Below, piece after piece: positions 6,911 through 12,937 of a stretch of 26,138 nucleotides of DNA (position 1 is its first letter; each line of letters begins with the position of its first letter). A program made the translations under genes and the position numbers. The notes below the pieces were generated by a model that saw only the letters and a program-made list of their open reading frames with translations, searched no databases and was not told where the DNA came from. Source of the stretch: UMGS1387 sp045646465 (GTDB lineage: Bacteria > Bacillota > Clostridia > Oscillospirales > CAG-382); assembly GCA_045646465.1 (NCBI GenBank), contig JAZRKT010000034.1, positions 1-26,138 of the forward strand, given 5' to 3'.

Positions 6911-6950
6911 AAAACAGTCGGTGATCTTAAATCATCGGCTGTTTTGTTTT
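6911..6950 (+). terminator. Intrinsic terminator of murC
   Basis: AAAACAGTCGGTGAT (6911-6925), loop CTTAA, ATCATCGGCTGTTTT (6931-6945), then GTTTTT. Fifteen pairs with two G-U wobbles. Confidence 0.93.
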
Positions 6951-6951
6951 T

Positions 6952-7060
6952 AGATAACAGATAATAGATAATAGTACAAAAGCGGCAAGCACCATATCTT
7001 TTATCTATTCACTATTATCTATTATCTCTTATCTTAGGCAAGCATCGCTTGCCGCTTTTT
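6952..7060. repeat. Heptamer-armed hairpin repeat, copy 1
   Basis: The left arm has three GATAACA/GATAATA heptamers (6953-6973), pairing with the right arm ACTATTATCTATTATCT (from 7011). The centre holds AAAAGCGGCAAGC, which can pair with GCTTGCCGCTTTT (7047-7059); those bases also form a terminator-like hairpin GGCAAGC-atc-GCTTGCC + GCTTTTT. The alternative pairings are mutually exclusive. Copy 2 starts at 7175. Confidence 0.85.
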
Positions 7061-7174
7061 CGCCTGTAACAGGCTGTGAATTATGCAAAACGACTTCCTT
7101 TACAAGATACAAAGTTGCATCTTGTGAGTTTATTATATTCCGTTTTACCCGCGGTATCTTTACTTTTATCCAAC
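7061..7174. other. Unique spacer between the two repeat copies
   Basis: No gene is visible. It contains two small hairpins: GCCTG-taa-CAGGC near 7062-7074 and ACAAGAT/ATCTTGT near 7103-7126. Its function is not apparent. Confidence 0.5.
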
Positions 7175-7297
7175 TAAGATAATAGATAATAGATAAGAGA
7201 TAACAGATAATAGTACAAAAGCGGCAAACACCGTATCTTTTATCTATTCACTATTATCTATTATCTCTTATCTTAGGCAAGCATCGCTTGCCGCTTT
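7175..7297. repeat. Heptamer-armed hairpin repeat, copy 2
   Basis: Direct repeat of copy 1 but with five left-arm heptamers (GATAATA, GATAATA, GATAAGA, GATAACA, GATAATA at 7178-7212) instead of three. From the TAGTACAAAAGCGG segment onward the two copies differ at only two positions over about 86 bases. On the minus strand the AAAAGCGGC stretch begins immediately after the tRNA-Leu 3' end and can pair with TTTGCCGCTTTT, so copy 2 plausibly terminates the tRNA transcript. Confidence 0.85.
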
Positions 7298-7381
7298 TGG
7301 TGCGCCCGAGAGGCCTCGAACCCCCACGTCGTAGACACCAGATCCTAAGTCTGGCGCGTCTGCCAATTCCGCCACAGGCGC
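7298..7381 (-). tRNA. tRNA-Leu, anticodon UAG
   Basis: On the minus strand GCGCCTG (from 7381) pairs with CGGGCGC to form the acceptor stem, followed by A and an encoded CCA (7300-7298). The anticodon arm CCAGA-CTTAGGA-TCTGG carries TAG. A long variable arm (TGTCTACGACG region) and the T arm GGGGGTTCGAGGCCTCT are typical of class II tRNA-Leu. Length is 84 bases. It has its own promoter. Confidence 0.96.
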
Positions 7382-7400
7382 AAATACATTTTACTCAGAT

Positions 7401-7429
7401 ATTATACACCCTTTAGAAAGATTTTTCAA
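7401..7429 (-). promoter_or_regulatory. Promoter of tRNA-Leu
   Basis: On the minus strand TTGAAA (7429-7424), 17-base spacer, TATAAT (7406-7401). Start expected near 7394, about 13 bases before the mature tRNA. Confidence 0.85.
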
Positions 7430-7447
7430 TAGTTTTTGAAAAAAATA

Positions 7448-7476
7448 TTGACAATTTTTGCAATAAGGTATATAAT
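7448..7476 (+). promoter_or_regulatory. Promoter of the TPP riboswitch-thiT unit
   Basis: TTGACA (7448-7453), 17-base spacer, TATAAT (7471-7476): a consensus sigma-A promoter. Its -35 faces the tRNA-Leu -35, with only 18 bases between the two hexamers. Confidence 0.92.
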
Positions 7477-7496
7477 ACTCCCGAACCGCAAAATAC

Positions 7497-7588
7497 AATA
7501 TCAGGGGTGCTGTTGAAAAACGGCTGAGATAAGGATACTCCTTGAACCCTTTAAACCTGTTCGGATAATACCGGCGTAGGGAGATTAG
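7497..7588 (+). promoter_or_regulatory. TPP (THI-box) riboswitch aptamer
   Basis: All conserved blocks are present in order: TCAGGGGTGC, the pyrimidine-binding CGGCTGAGATAAGGATACTC, CTTGAACC, CTTTAAACCTGTTCGGATAA and CCGGCGTAGGGAGA. It lies between a strong promoter and an intrinsic terminator ahead of thiT, so thiamine pyrophosphate should shut off transcription of the thiamine transporter. Confidence 0.97.
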
Positions 7589-7605
7589 CTTAAAAAGAGC
7601 GTATG

Positions 7606-7637
7606 TACTGCACCGATATTGTGTGCGGTATTTTTTT
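7606..7637 (+). terminator. Riboswitch-controlled terminator ahead of thiT
   Basis: TACTGCAC (7606-7613) pairs with GTGCGGTA (7623-7630), followed by seven T residues. It lies 18 bases past the aptamer and before the thiT ribosome site, the layout of an OFF-type TPP switch acting on transcription. Confidence 0.85.
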
Positions 7638-7656
7638 ATTTTACGGAGGTCTTTTT

Positions 7657-8208
7657 ATGAAAGCCACAAAAACCAATATTATAGTCGAATGTGCCATACT
7701 TATTGCTCTTTCAACGGTTCTCAGTATGGTGAAGGTATGGACTATGCCTCTCGGCGGCTCAATTACTCTTCTCAGTATGCTTCCCGTCTGCTATGTGTCA
7801 ATAAGACACGGTCTTAAATGGGGTCTTTCTGCAAGCTTTGTTTATTCCTGCATTCAGCTTATGCTAGATCTTCCTGCGGCTATGAGCTGGGGACTTACTC
7901 CCGGACGCTGGGTAGGAATGATTGCATTTGACTACATCATTGCCTTCACCGTTCTCGGTTTGGCTGGTTTGTTCGCAAAAAAAGGCATTTCAGGCGTTAT
8001 AGCAGGAACTATGGTTGCCGTTGTTCTCCGCTTTTTCAGCCACATAATCTCAGGCACTTTTGTATTTGACATCTGGATGCCCGAAGCCTGGGGAAATCCT
8101 TTTTATTATTCCATTGCCTACAATGGCACATTTATGCTCCCTGAGCTTATAATTACGCTTATCGGTGCCACAATTTGTTACAAGGCACTTTCTTTAAGAA
8201 AAATCTGA
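7657..8208 (+). CDS. thiT: Thiamine ECF transporter S component ThiT (YuaJ family)
   Basis: ThiT binds thiamine at the outer face and works with a shared EcfAA'T module that is not in this window. The 183-residue protein has about six hydrophobic segments. The C-terminal block with HIISGTFVF, WMPEAWG and YSIAYNGTFMLPE matches the ThiT substrate-site region (conserved His, Trp, Tyr and Asn). The TPP riboswitch upstream independently supports thiamine uptake. The ATG at 7657 follows ACGGAGGT (7643-7650); an in-frame ATG at 7603 lies inside the terminator hairpin and is rejected. Followed by its own terminator. Confidence 0.95.
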   Translation: MKATKTNIIVECAILIALSTVLSMVKVWTMPLGGSITLLSMLPVCYVSIRHGLKWGLSASFVYSCIQLMLDLPAAMSWGLTPGRWVGMIAFDYIIAFTVLGLAGLFAKKGISGVIAGTMVAVVLRFFSHIISGTFVFDIWMPEAWGNPFYYSIAYNGTFMLPELIITLIGATICYKALSLRKI

Positions 8209-8235
8209 TACAAATACTGACCATTTTTATATTCC

Positions 8236-8268
8236 ACGTCCGGGTGAACATACGCGCTCGGGCGTTTT
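8236..8268 (+). terminator. Intrinsic terminator of thiT
   Basis: ACGTCCGGGTG (8236-8246) pairs with CGCTCGGGCGT (8255-8265), including three G-U wobbles, followed by TTTT (8265-8268) and CT. Confidence 0.85.
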
Positions 8269-8316
8269 CTGTTAATATAATTGTAACATTTTTGAGTTAA
8301 CAATTTTGAAGATTAT

Positions 8317-8363
8317 TGTCGAATCGATGTAGATGTTGTAATTTTTTTCATTATTTGTCGAAA
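8317..8363 (+). promoter_or_regulatory. Two Spo0A-box-like sites upstream of the SigH-like gene
   Basis: The Spo0A core TGTCGAA occurs exactly at 8317-8323 (ATTGTCGAAT) and at 8356-8362 (TTTGTCGAAA, a full match to the extended box), in the same orientation and 39 bases apart. They lie 90-135 bases before the visible promoter -35. The match is seen in the sequence; binding and direction of control are inferred. Confidence 0.5.
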
Positions 8364-8452
8364 TTTGGAGCATTTTTTAGTAACTATTGCACAAAAAACT
8401 TGTGGGCCAATATGTTCTTTTGCACAATTATTATTTATTTTTGAAATTTATA

Positions 8453-8480
8453 TTGACAAAATATTCTTTTTTGGTATAAT
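8453..8480 (+). promoter_or_regulatory. Promoter of the SigH-like sigma factor gene
   Basis: TTGACA (8453-8458), 16-base spacer, TATAAT (8475-8480) with an extended -10 TGG just before it. Start near 8487, leaving a 73-base leader. The AT-rich stretch 8269-8452 before it contains no gene. Confidence 0.85.
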
Positions 8481-8559
8481 TATAATTGTACGCGAAATAG
8501 ATTGGTTTCTTATAACCGCAATTAACTTCAATGATTAAGTACCAAAGTGAGAGCAGACA

Positions 8560-9135
8560 TTGGAAGATAACAAGGCACAGCAGATTTTGCTTCTGGTTAG
8601 AGCAGTAAAGAACAACGACACAGCATCATTTGTGGAGCTTGTGGGCATATTTTCCAGGACAGTTTCGTCCTTGGCTTTAAGCTACCGTCTTCCTCTTAGT
8701 GAATACGACGACCTTTGTCAGGAGGGCAGAATTGCACTTTACAAGGCAGCAATGAGCTTTGACGAAAACAAAGAAGCCTCCTTCTCCACCTACGCGGGTG
8801 TGTGTATGACAAATGCTATGACAAATTTTGTCAACAAATACAACTCCTCTGTAAGCGGCATTGTAAAGGACGACGGCTCTTCAGATGCACCTATTGATAT
8901 GGCATCGTCAGACAACACGGAAAACACCGCCTTTTCAAGACAGTTCCGCGAGCTTTTATCCACAAGAGGCTTTGCAGGACTTTCGGAAACAGAAAGAAAG
9001 ACAGTTTTTCTTAAGGTTTGCGGATACAAAACAAGTGAAATCAGCCAAAAGACAGGCAAAAGCCCAAAGTCCGTTGACAACACCTTATTCAGAGCAAGGC
9101 GCAAGCTTCGCGCATTTATTGACGGCACAAAATAA
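8560..9135 (+). CDS. RNA polymerase sigma-70 family factor, SigH-like
   Basis: The 191-residue protein has region 2 around residues 45-95 (YDDLCQEGRIALYKAAMSFD with the following STYAGVCMTNAM) and a C-terminal region 4 helix-turn-helix (LSETERKTVFLKVCGYKTSE, then GKSPKSVDNTLFRARRKLRA). The SVDN-L-RARRKL ending closely resembles SigH (Spo0H), which in Bacillus drives early stationary-phase and sporulation genes. It is somewhat shorter than the usual 210-220 residues. The start must be the TTG at 8560: an in-frame stop lies four codons upstream and no ATG or GTG intervenes; AAAGTGAG (8544-8551) is the ribosome site. Two Spo0A-box-like sites lie upstream. Sigma-70 membership is firm; identity as SigH itself is likely, not proven. 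Confidence 0.85.
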   Translation: MEDNKAQQILLLVRAVKNNDTASFVELVGIFSRTVSSLALSYRLPLSEYDDLCQEGRIALYKAAMSFDENKEASFSTYAGVCMTNAMTNFVNKYNSSVSGIVKDDGSSDAPIDMASSDNTENTAFSRQFRELLSTRGFAGLSETERKTVFLKVCGYKTSEISQKTGKSPKSVDNTLFRARRKLRAFIDGTK

Positions 9136-9142
9136 AAAATAC

Positions 9143-9194
9143 GTCCTATCGTAGTACGGCACAAAGCTGCGGCGGCTCGCAACCGTCATAGGGC
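9143..9194 (+). other. Hairpin-forming spacer between the sigma factor and zinc-ribbon genes
   Basis: GTCCTAT (9143-9149) pairs with ATAGGGC (9188-9194), and ACGG (9156-9159) with CCGT (9183-9186), enclosing a GC-rich loop region with GCGGCGGCTCGC. No T tract follows, so it is not a standard terminator; it may be a processed or regulatory mRNA structure. Confidence 0.4.
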
Positions 9195-9231
9195 AAAAAA
9201 TATTATTTTTACTCAAAGCGAGGGAAAGAAC

Positions 9232-9510
9232 ATGTACGAAAACAAGACATTAGTTTGCAAGGATTGCGGCGAAGAATTTATCTTCACAGCAGGCGAACAG
9301 GAATTCTATGCAGAAAAGGGCTTCCAGAACGAACCCCAGAGATGCAAGGCTTGCCGCGACAAGAGAAAGAACGCTGCTAAGCCCCAGAGAGAATACTTCA
9401 CAACTACCTGTGCAAACTGCGGTATGGAAGCTAAGGTTCCCTTCCAGCCCACCAGCGACAGACCCGTTTATTGCAGCAACTGCTTTGCAGCAATGAAGGA
9501 AGAACAGTAA
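9232..9510 (+). CDS. Small double zinc-ribbon protein
   Basis: The 92-residue product has two CxxC pairs in each half. The N-terminal zinc ribbon has CKDCGEEFIF with CKACRDKRK, and a GEQEFYAEKGF segment between them, as in the Firmicutes probable-zinc-ribbon family (zf-trcl type). The C-terminal half has CANCGMEAKVPF with YCSNC, the CxxC-x17-CxxC pattern that includes a VPFxPxxxRPVYC signature. Function is unknown; such proteins may bind nucleic acid or protein. A GAGGG site (9221-9225) precedes the ATG. It probably shares the sigma factor transcript, 97 bases downstream of that gene. Confidence 0.9.
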   Translation: MYENKTLVCKDCGEEFIFTAGEQEFYAEKGFQNEPQRCKACRDKRKNAAKPQREYFTTTCANCGMEAKVPFQPTSDRPVYCSNCFAAMKEEQ

Positions 9511-9544
9511 TTAAATATTTAGCTTTACTTTTTATTTACTTGGG

Positions 9545-9655
9545 TTTATTACCTGTCCGGTAGTGTTCTTTCCGTAGCGGAAATTGGACTCACGGCTTAT
9601 AATCTACTGTCAAGTGAGTTTGATTTACGGCTATGAATTTTTGACACTGTAACCG
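9545..9655 (+). ncRNA. Candidate structured RNA or structured 3' UTR
   Basis: A closing stem joins CGGT-AGTGTT (9558-9567) to GACACT-gta-ACCG (9643-9655). It encloses two hairpins: TTTCCG-tag-CGGAAA (9569-9583) and GGACTCAC/GTGAGTTT (9586-9593 with 9614-9621, two G-U pairs). The outer ACCG also belongs to the terminator that follows, so the two folds compete. No convincing promoter is visible, so it may be the 3' UTR of the zinc-ribbon mRNA. I do not recognise a known RNA family. Confidence 0.4.
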
Positions 9656-9676
9656 TCCTCGATGAGGACGGTTTTT
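9652..9676 (+). terminator. Intrinsic terminator after the zinc-ribbon gene
   Basis: ACCGTCCTC (9652-9660), loop GAT, GAGGACGGT (9664-9672), then T to 9676 and a T-rich tail. A perfect nine-pair stem. Confidence 0.95.
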
Positions 9677-9695
9677 CTTTTTGTTTTTTTGACAT

Positions 9696-9739
9696 AAAAA
9701 TATGCACCTCCAAAAGTGTCTAACTTTTGGGGTGCATAT
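9696..9739 (-). terminator. Long hairpin terminating the histidine phosphatase unit
   Basis: On the minus strand ATATGCACCCCAAAAGT (9739-9723), loop TAGAC, ACTTTTGGAGGTGCATAT (9717-9700), followed by TTTT. About 17 pairs with one bulged base. Length and the ACCCCAAAAGTTAGAC motif are unusual for a terminator. Confidence 0.75.
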
Positions 9740-9767
9740 CAAAAAGCTCACGGATTTTCTTTTTTAT

Positions 9768-10427
9768 TTAAATATTCTTCGGCAGCGCCGTCACCAGATT
9801 TTCCTTCATCAAATGCTCACAGAGAGCATAGCCTTCAATTGAATGCTCCAGCGTTTTGCTATCATAATTGATGATAGAAACAGAAGCATTAGGTACCCAT
9901 AGAAGAGTTGTGACTTTTTCCAGAGGTATGTTATTCCATATGCACCCCATAACACGGATAGGCGTTGCGTGTGTGCCAACAAGAATGTTCTTGCCCGCAT
10001 TTTCTTTTACTATTTTTTCAATTGTTGCGTTCACTCTCTTCTGTAACGCTTTTACGCTTTCGCCGCCAGGACAAATTGCATTGCCAAGGTCTTCGCGCCA
10101 TATGCGATACTCTTCAGGATATTTTAATCCAATATCGACAAAGGGCATTTGCTCCCATTCTCCCGCAAAAATTTCGCGAAGCCCTTCATTTCTCGTTACA
10201 GAAACGCCGTGAGGCTTTGCAACAATTTCGGTTGTGTGAAAAGCTCTTGGAATATCGCTTGCAATAGCAACATCTATTTTGTAATCCTTGAGAAATTCCG
10301 ATGTGCAAGTTGCCTGCTTAACTCCAAGCTCGGTTATGTCTGAACGGTACTGTCCGTGAAACTCGCCCAGAAGATTTCCCGTGCTTTGTGCGTGGCGAAC
10401 AACTATAAGCTTTGTATCCATTTTCAT
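9768..10427 (-). CDS. Histidine phosphatase family protein (phosphoglycerate-mutase-like)
   Basis: The 219-residue protein has the catalytic RHG-type motif at R11-H12 (LIVVRHAQSTGN), a partner SDIPRAFHTTEI segment, the LREIFAGEWEQM segment that carries the acid residue, and the second catalytic histidine in VGTHATPIRV. These enzymes form a phosphohistidine and hydrolyse phosphate from sugars, cofactors or nucleotides; the substrate is not predictable. The ATG at 10427 follows AAAGGAG (10441-10435). It lies 12 bases after walJ as the last gene of the galK unit and ends before a long hairpin terminator. Confidence 0.9.
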   Translation of the reverse strand: MKMDTKLIVVRHAQSTGNLLGEFHGQYRSDITELGVKQATCTSEFLKDYKIDVAIASDIPRAFHTTEIVAKPHGVSVTRNEGLREIFAGEWEQMPFVDIGLKYPEEYRIWREDLGNAICPGGESVKALQKRVNATIEKIVKENAGKNILVGTHATPIRVMGCIWNNIPLEKVTTLLWVPNASVSIINYDSKTLEHSIEGYALCEHLMKENLVTALPKNI

Positions 10428-10439
10428 CTTTGCTCTCCT

Positions 10440-11213
10440 TTAAATTATGCTTTTCATTGCTACTGTCAGCTTGATGTCGTCGGGCGTAAAGCCTGCCGAT
10501 GCAAGTGCCTCTGCAGATGTCTGATATGCAAGAGACGGCGTGTTGTTTTCCTCGGAAAGATGGGCAAGAATAATTTTCTTTGTGCCGTTTTCCACAAGCC
10601 TCGGCACTATCTCGGCACAAGCCTCGTTTGACAGGTGCCCTCTGTCGGAAAGTATACGTTTTTTCAGAAGGTACGGATAAGGACCGTTGTTTAACATCTT
10701 TATATCGTGATTGGATTCAAGAACTATCTCCTTACAGCCCGTAAGATACTGCAAAATATCTCCCGTCATATGCCCGATATCGGTGGCAAGGGCAAATCTT
10801 TTCCCATCCGAAAAGCTGAAGTGATACCCTACAGACCCCATTGAATCGTGAGGTGTCGGGAAAATGTTAACCTCCAGCCCGTCAAATGTGACCGTCTCGC
10901 CCGGCTCAGCAATTACGGCGTGACCGCAAAAAAGCTCGTCCTCGGGACAGAAAAAAGCCTTCGCCGATTTGGAGTTTATGTATATAGGCACGTCAGTATG
11001 CTTCGACAGCACGTCAAGAGCCTTAATGTGGTCGGAGTGCTCGTGAGTTACGAGCAAAGCCTTAATTCTTGATATGTCACTGCCGACGCTGTTCAATGCC
11101 GCACATATTCTTTTGTAGGAAACCCCTGCGTCAACAAGGATTTCCTCATCATTATGCTGAATAAACACACAGTTTCCGCTTGAACCGGAAAACAAAGGTA
11201 TCGCTCTGAACAT
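10440..11213 (-). CDS. walJ: MBL-fold metallohydrolase, WalJ/YycJ family
   Basis: The 257-residue protein begins MFRAIPLFSGSSGNCVFI, a WalJ/YycJ hallmark, and carries the metal-binding HxHxDH motif at H57-H62 (VTHEHSDHIKAL), with later ligands in LATDIGH and ILAHLSEENN. WalJ proteins are predicted nucleases linked in other Firmicutes to the WalRK wall-stress operon and to coordination of division and replication. Here it stands without walRK, downstream of galK and a small membrane protein. The ATG at 11213 follows AGGTGG about ten bases upstream. Confidence 0.92.
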   Translation of the reverse strand: MFRAIPLFSGSSGNCVFIQHNDEEILVDAGVSYKRICAALNSVGSDISRIKALLVTHEHSDHIKALDVLSKHTDVPIYINSKSAKAFFCPEDELFCGHAVIAEPGETVTFDGLEVNIFPTPHDSMGSVGYHFSFSDGKRFALATDIGHMTGDILQYLTGCKEIVLESNHDIKMLNNGPYPYLLKKRILSDRGHLSNEACAEIVPRLVENGTKKIILAHLSEENNTPSLAYQTSAEALASAGFTPDDIKLTVAMKSII

Positions 11214-11227
11214 CAGTAAATTTCCAC

Positions 11228-11359
11228 CTAAAAGAATTTTAAAATATTTTGAAAAGCAAGGTTATCTGCCAAAAGCAGCAAATAAATATAGTCGCACAGC
11301 GTTACAAGCACAAAGGGAAACAGCAGTGCAATATACCATTTTATCTGAATCTTCTCTTT
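11228..11359 (-). CDS. Possible 43-codon membrane peptide without a standard start codon
   Basis: Between the 82-residue protein and walJ, a frame open from the stop at 11362-11360 to the stop at 11230-11228 reads KEKIQIKWYIALLFPF, then VLVTLCDYIYLLLLADN and LAFQNILKFF. It looks like a single membrane helix with a charged start, better than chance. There is no ATG, GTG or TTG before the hydrophobic part; only ATT and ATA codons, or a frameshift from the preceding gene, could start it. GTG inside the helix (codon 17) is poorly placed. Confidence 0.25.
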   Translation of the reverse strand, partial: KEKIQIKWYIALLFPFVLVTLCDYIYLLLLADNLAFQNILKFF

Positions 11360-11589
11360 TCAATTGCCGCCGTGTCAGGTGTCTTTCCCTGCGCCCTTGC
11401 TTTGCCGATTTCGTTGTTATGACGAAGCACCAGAAAAACGTATCCGCATATTGCAAGTATGGACACAATCTGATATACAGGCATCACCGTCAGCAAAGCA
11501 GGATTTCCGCTTGTTACACAGCCTATATACACACTTGCTGCTACAAAAAGAGTAAGCACAAGCACAGCAAGATATTTAAGATTTTTCAT
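11341..11589 (-). CDS. Small two-helix membrane protein, unknown function
   Basis: The 82-residue product has two hydrophobic segments (about residues 5-25 and 33-55) followed by a basic cytoplasmic-type tail rich in K, R and E. No family is recognised. The start ATG overlaps the galK stop in a TAATG arrangement, so translation is probably coupled to galK; no clear separate ribosome site is visible. Downstream lies another possible membrane frame, then walJ. Coding status is likely from coupling and composition; function is unknown. Confidence 0.65.
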   Translation of the reverse strand: MKNLKYLAVLVLTLFVAASVYIGCVTSGNPALLTVMPVYQIVSILAICGYVFLVLRHNNEIGKARAQGKTPDTAAIEKRRFR

Positions 11590-12896
11590 TACTTGTTAAG
11601 CACTTCAAGGCTGACTGCGCCGTACTTTCTTACACCCAGCACGTATACATTGCCTTCGCCGAATATTTTTTCAAGGCTTTCCTTATACTGTGCAACCTTT
11701 GCCTTAGGCACAAATGCCTGAATTGTTCCTGCAAAACCGCCGCCGTGTACACGCCAAGCCGCATTTGCTTCGTCGCCAAGCACCTCTGCTGTTAGTGCAA
11801 GTGCAAGGCTGAGTCCCTGTTCGTCAACATTCTTTGTTGTGTATACGTTCTGAAGCATTGTGAAAGATGAGTTACCCGATGCTTTTACTCCGTCAAGGAA
11901 CGCATTAAGGTCGCCCTTTGCAAGTGCTTCCTTCTGCTTTGCAACACGAACGTTTTCGTTATAGAAGTGCATAGCTCTCATAAGGCACTTGTCACCAAGA
12001 GTCTGTCTGATTTCTATAGCTTTTTCAAGAAGTGCTTCCTTGGAGGAATCGCGAAGGAACTCTACTCCAAGCGCCTTTGCAACCTTCTTCATATCGCCGG
12101 GAACAGATGCATAGTCCTCGTTGAGGTCAGCGTGGTTTCCTCCTGTGTTAACGATGCAAAGTGCCATATCAAACTTATCAAGCTCAAAGGGAAGCTTTTC
12201 AACTATGGGCTTTGAGGGATCGTTAAAGTCAATTGCCACAAATCCGCCTACACCGCAGGCAACCTGGTCCATAAGTCCGCAAGGCTTGCCGAAGTGTACG
12301 TTTTCGGAATACTGTGCAATCTTGGCGATTTCAACATTGTCAATCTTGCCGTCGTTATAGAAGTAGTTAAGCATATTGCCTATCATATCTTCAAATGCTG
12401 CAGATGAGGAAAGACCCGATCCTTTAAGCACGTTTGATGTGGTATATGCATAATATGCGCCTACGTTGTAGCCGTTTTTCTTAAAGCCGTCGCACATACC
12501 TCTGATAATGGCGCTTGCCTTGTATTTTTCGTCATCTCTTACCTTTTCAACGTCGCAAAGACACACTACATCCTCGGGAAAGCCTTCGGATTTAACGGCA
12601 ATTATGCCATCATCATTCTTTGCCGCAACGGAAATGATGTCAAGTGTGATAGATGCCGCAAGTACCTTGCCGTGGTTATGGTCGGTATGGTTGCCTGAAA
12701 TTTCACTTCTTCCTGCTACGGAAAACATCTGTACATCGCCGCACTTCTTGTCGCCGTAGTTTTCTTCAAAGCCGTCTGCACAGGCAAGATATCTTGACTT
12801 TACTGCTTCAAGGTCACTTTGTTCGCCGTAAAGCTCCTTGAATGCCTTATCGTATCCGCCGTTTTTAATGGCTTCTTTTAATTCCTTAATGTTCAT
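11589..12896 (-). CDS. galK: Galactokinase
   Basis: GalK phosphorylates galactose to galactose-1-phosphate, the first step of the Leloir pathway. The 435-residue protein has the GHMP-kinase galactose signature at residues 62-76 in the clostridial form GRSEISGNHTDHNHG (classical GRVNLIGEHTDY), the ATP-binding GSGLSSSAAFE loop near residue 160, the PCGLMDQVACGVGG segment with the catalytic aspartate, and a C-terminal WRVHGGGFAGTIQAFV motif. The ATG at 12896 follows AAGGAG (12906-12901). No galT, galE or sugar transporter is adjacent; the upstream 330 bases are taken by a repeat, and no clear promoter was found there. Confidence 0.92.
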   Translation of the reverse strand: MNIKELKEAIKNGGYDKAFKELYGEQSDLEAVKSRYLACADGFEENYGDKKCGDVQMFSVAGRSEISGNHTDHNHGKVLAASITLDIISVAAKNDDGIIAVKSEGFPEDVVCLCDVEKVRDDEKYKASAIIRGMCDGFKKNGYNVGAYYAYTTSNVLKGSGLSSSAAFEDMIGNMLNYFYNDGKIDNVEIAKIAQYSENVHFGKPCGLMDQVACGVGGFVAIDFNDPSKPIVEKLPFELDKFDMALCIVNTGGNHADLNEDYASVPGDMKKVAKALGVEFLRDSSKEALLEKAIEIRQTLGDKCLMRAMHFYNENVRVAKQKEALAKGDLNAFLDGVKASGNSSFTMLQNVYTTKNVDEQGLSLALALTAEVLGDEANAAWRVHGGGFAGTIQAFVPKAKVAQYKESLEKIFGEGNVYVLGVRKYGAVSLEVLNK

Positions 12897-12937
12897 TTTA
12901 TTTCTCCTTATAGTTAGTTTTATGTCTGACAGATACG

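Noticed and set aside
6952..7297. CRISPR array
   Set aside because: Only two long copies with a 115-base spacer and internal symmetry; not the pattern of short regularly spaced repeats.
7603..7656. 18-codon N-terminal extension of ThiT
   Set aside because: It lies within the riboswitch terminator hairpin; the ATG at 7657 has a clear GGAGG site.
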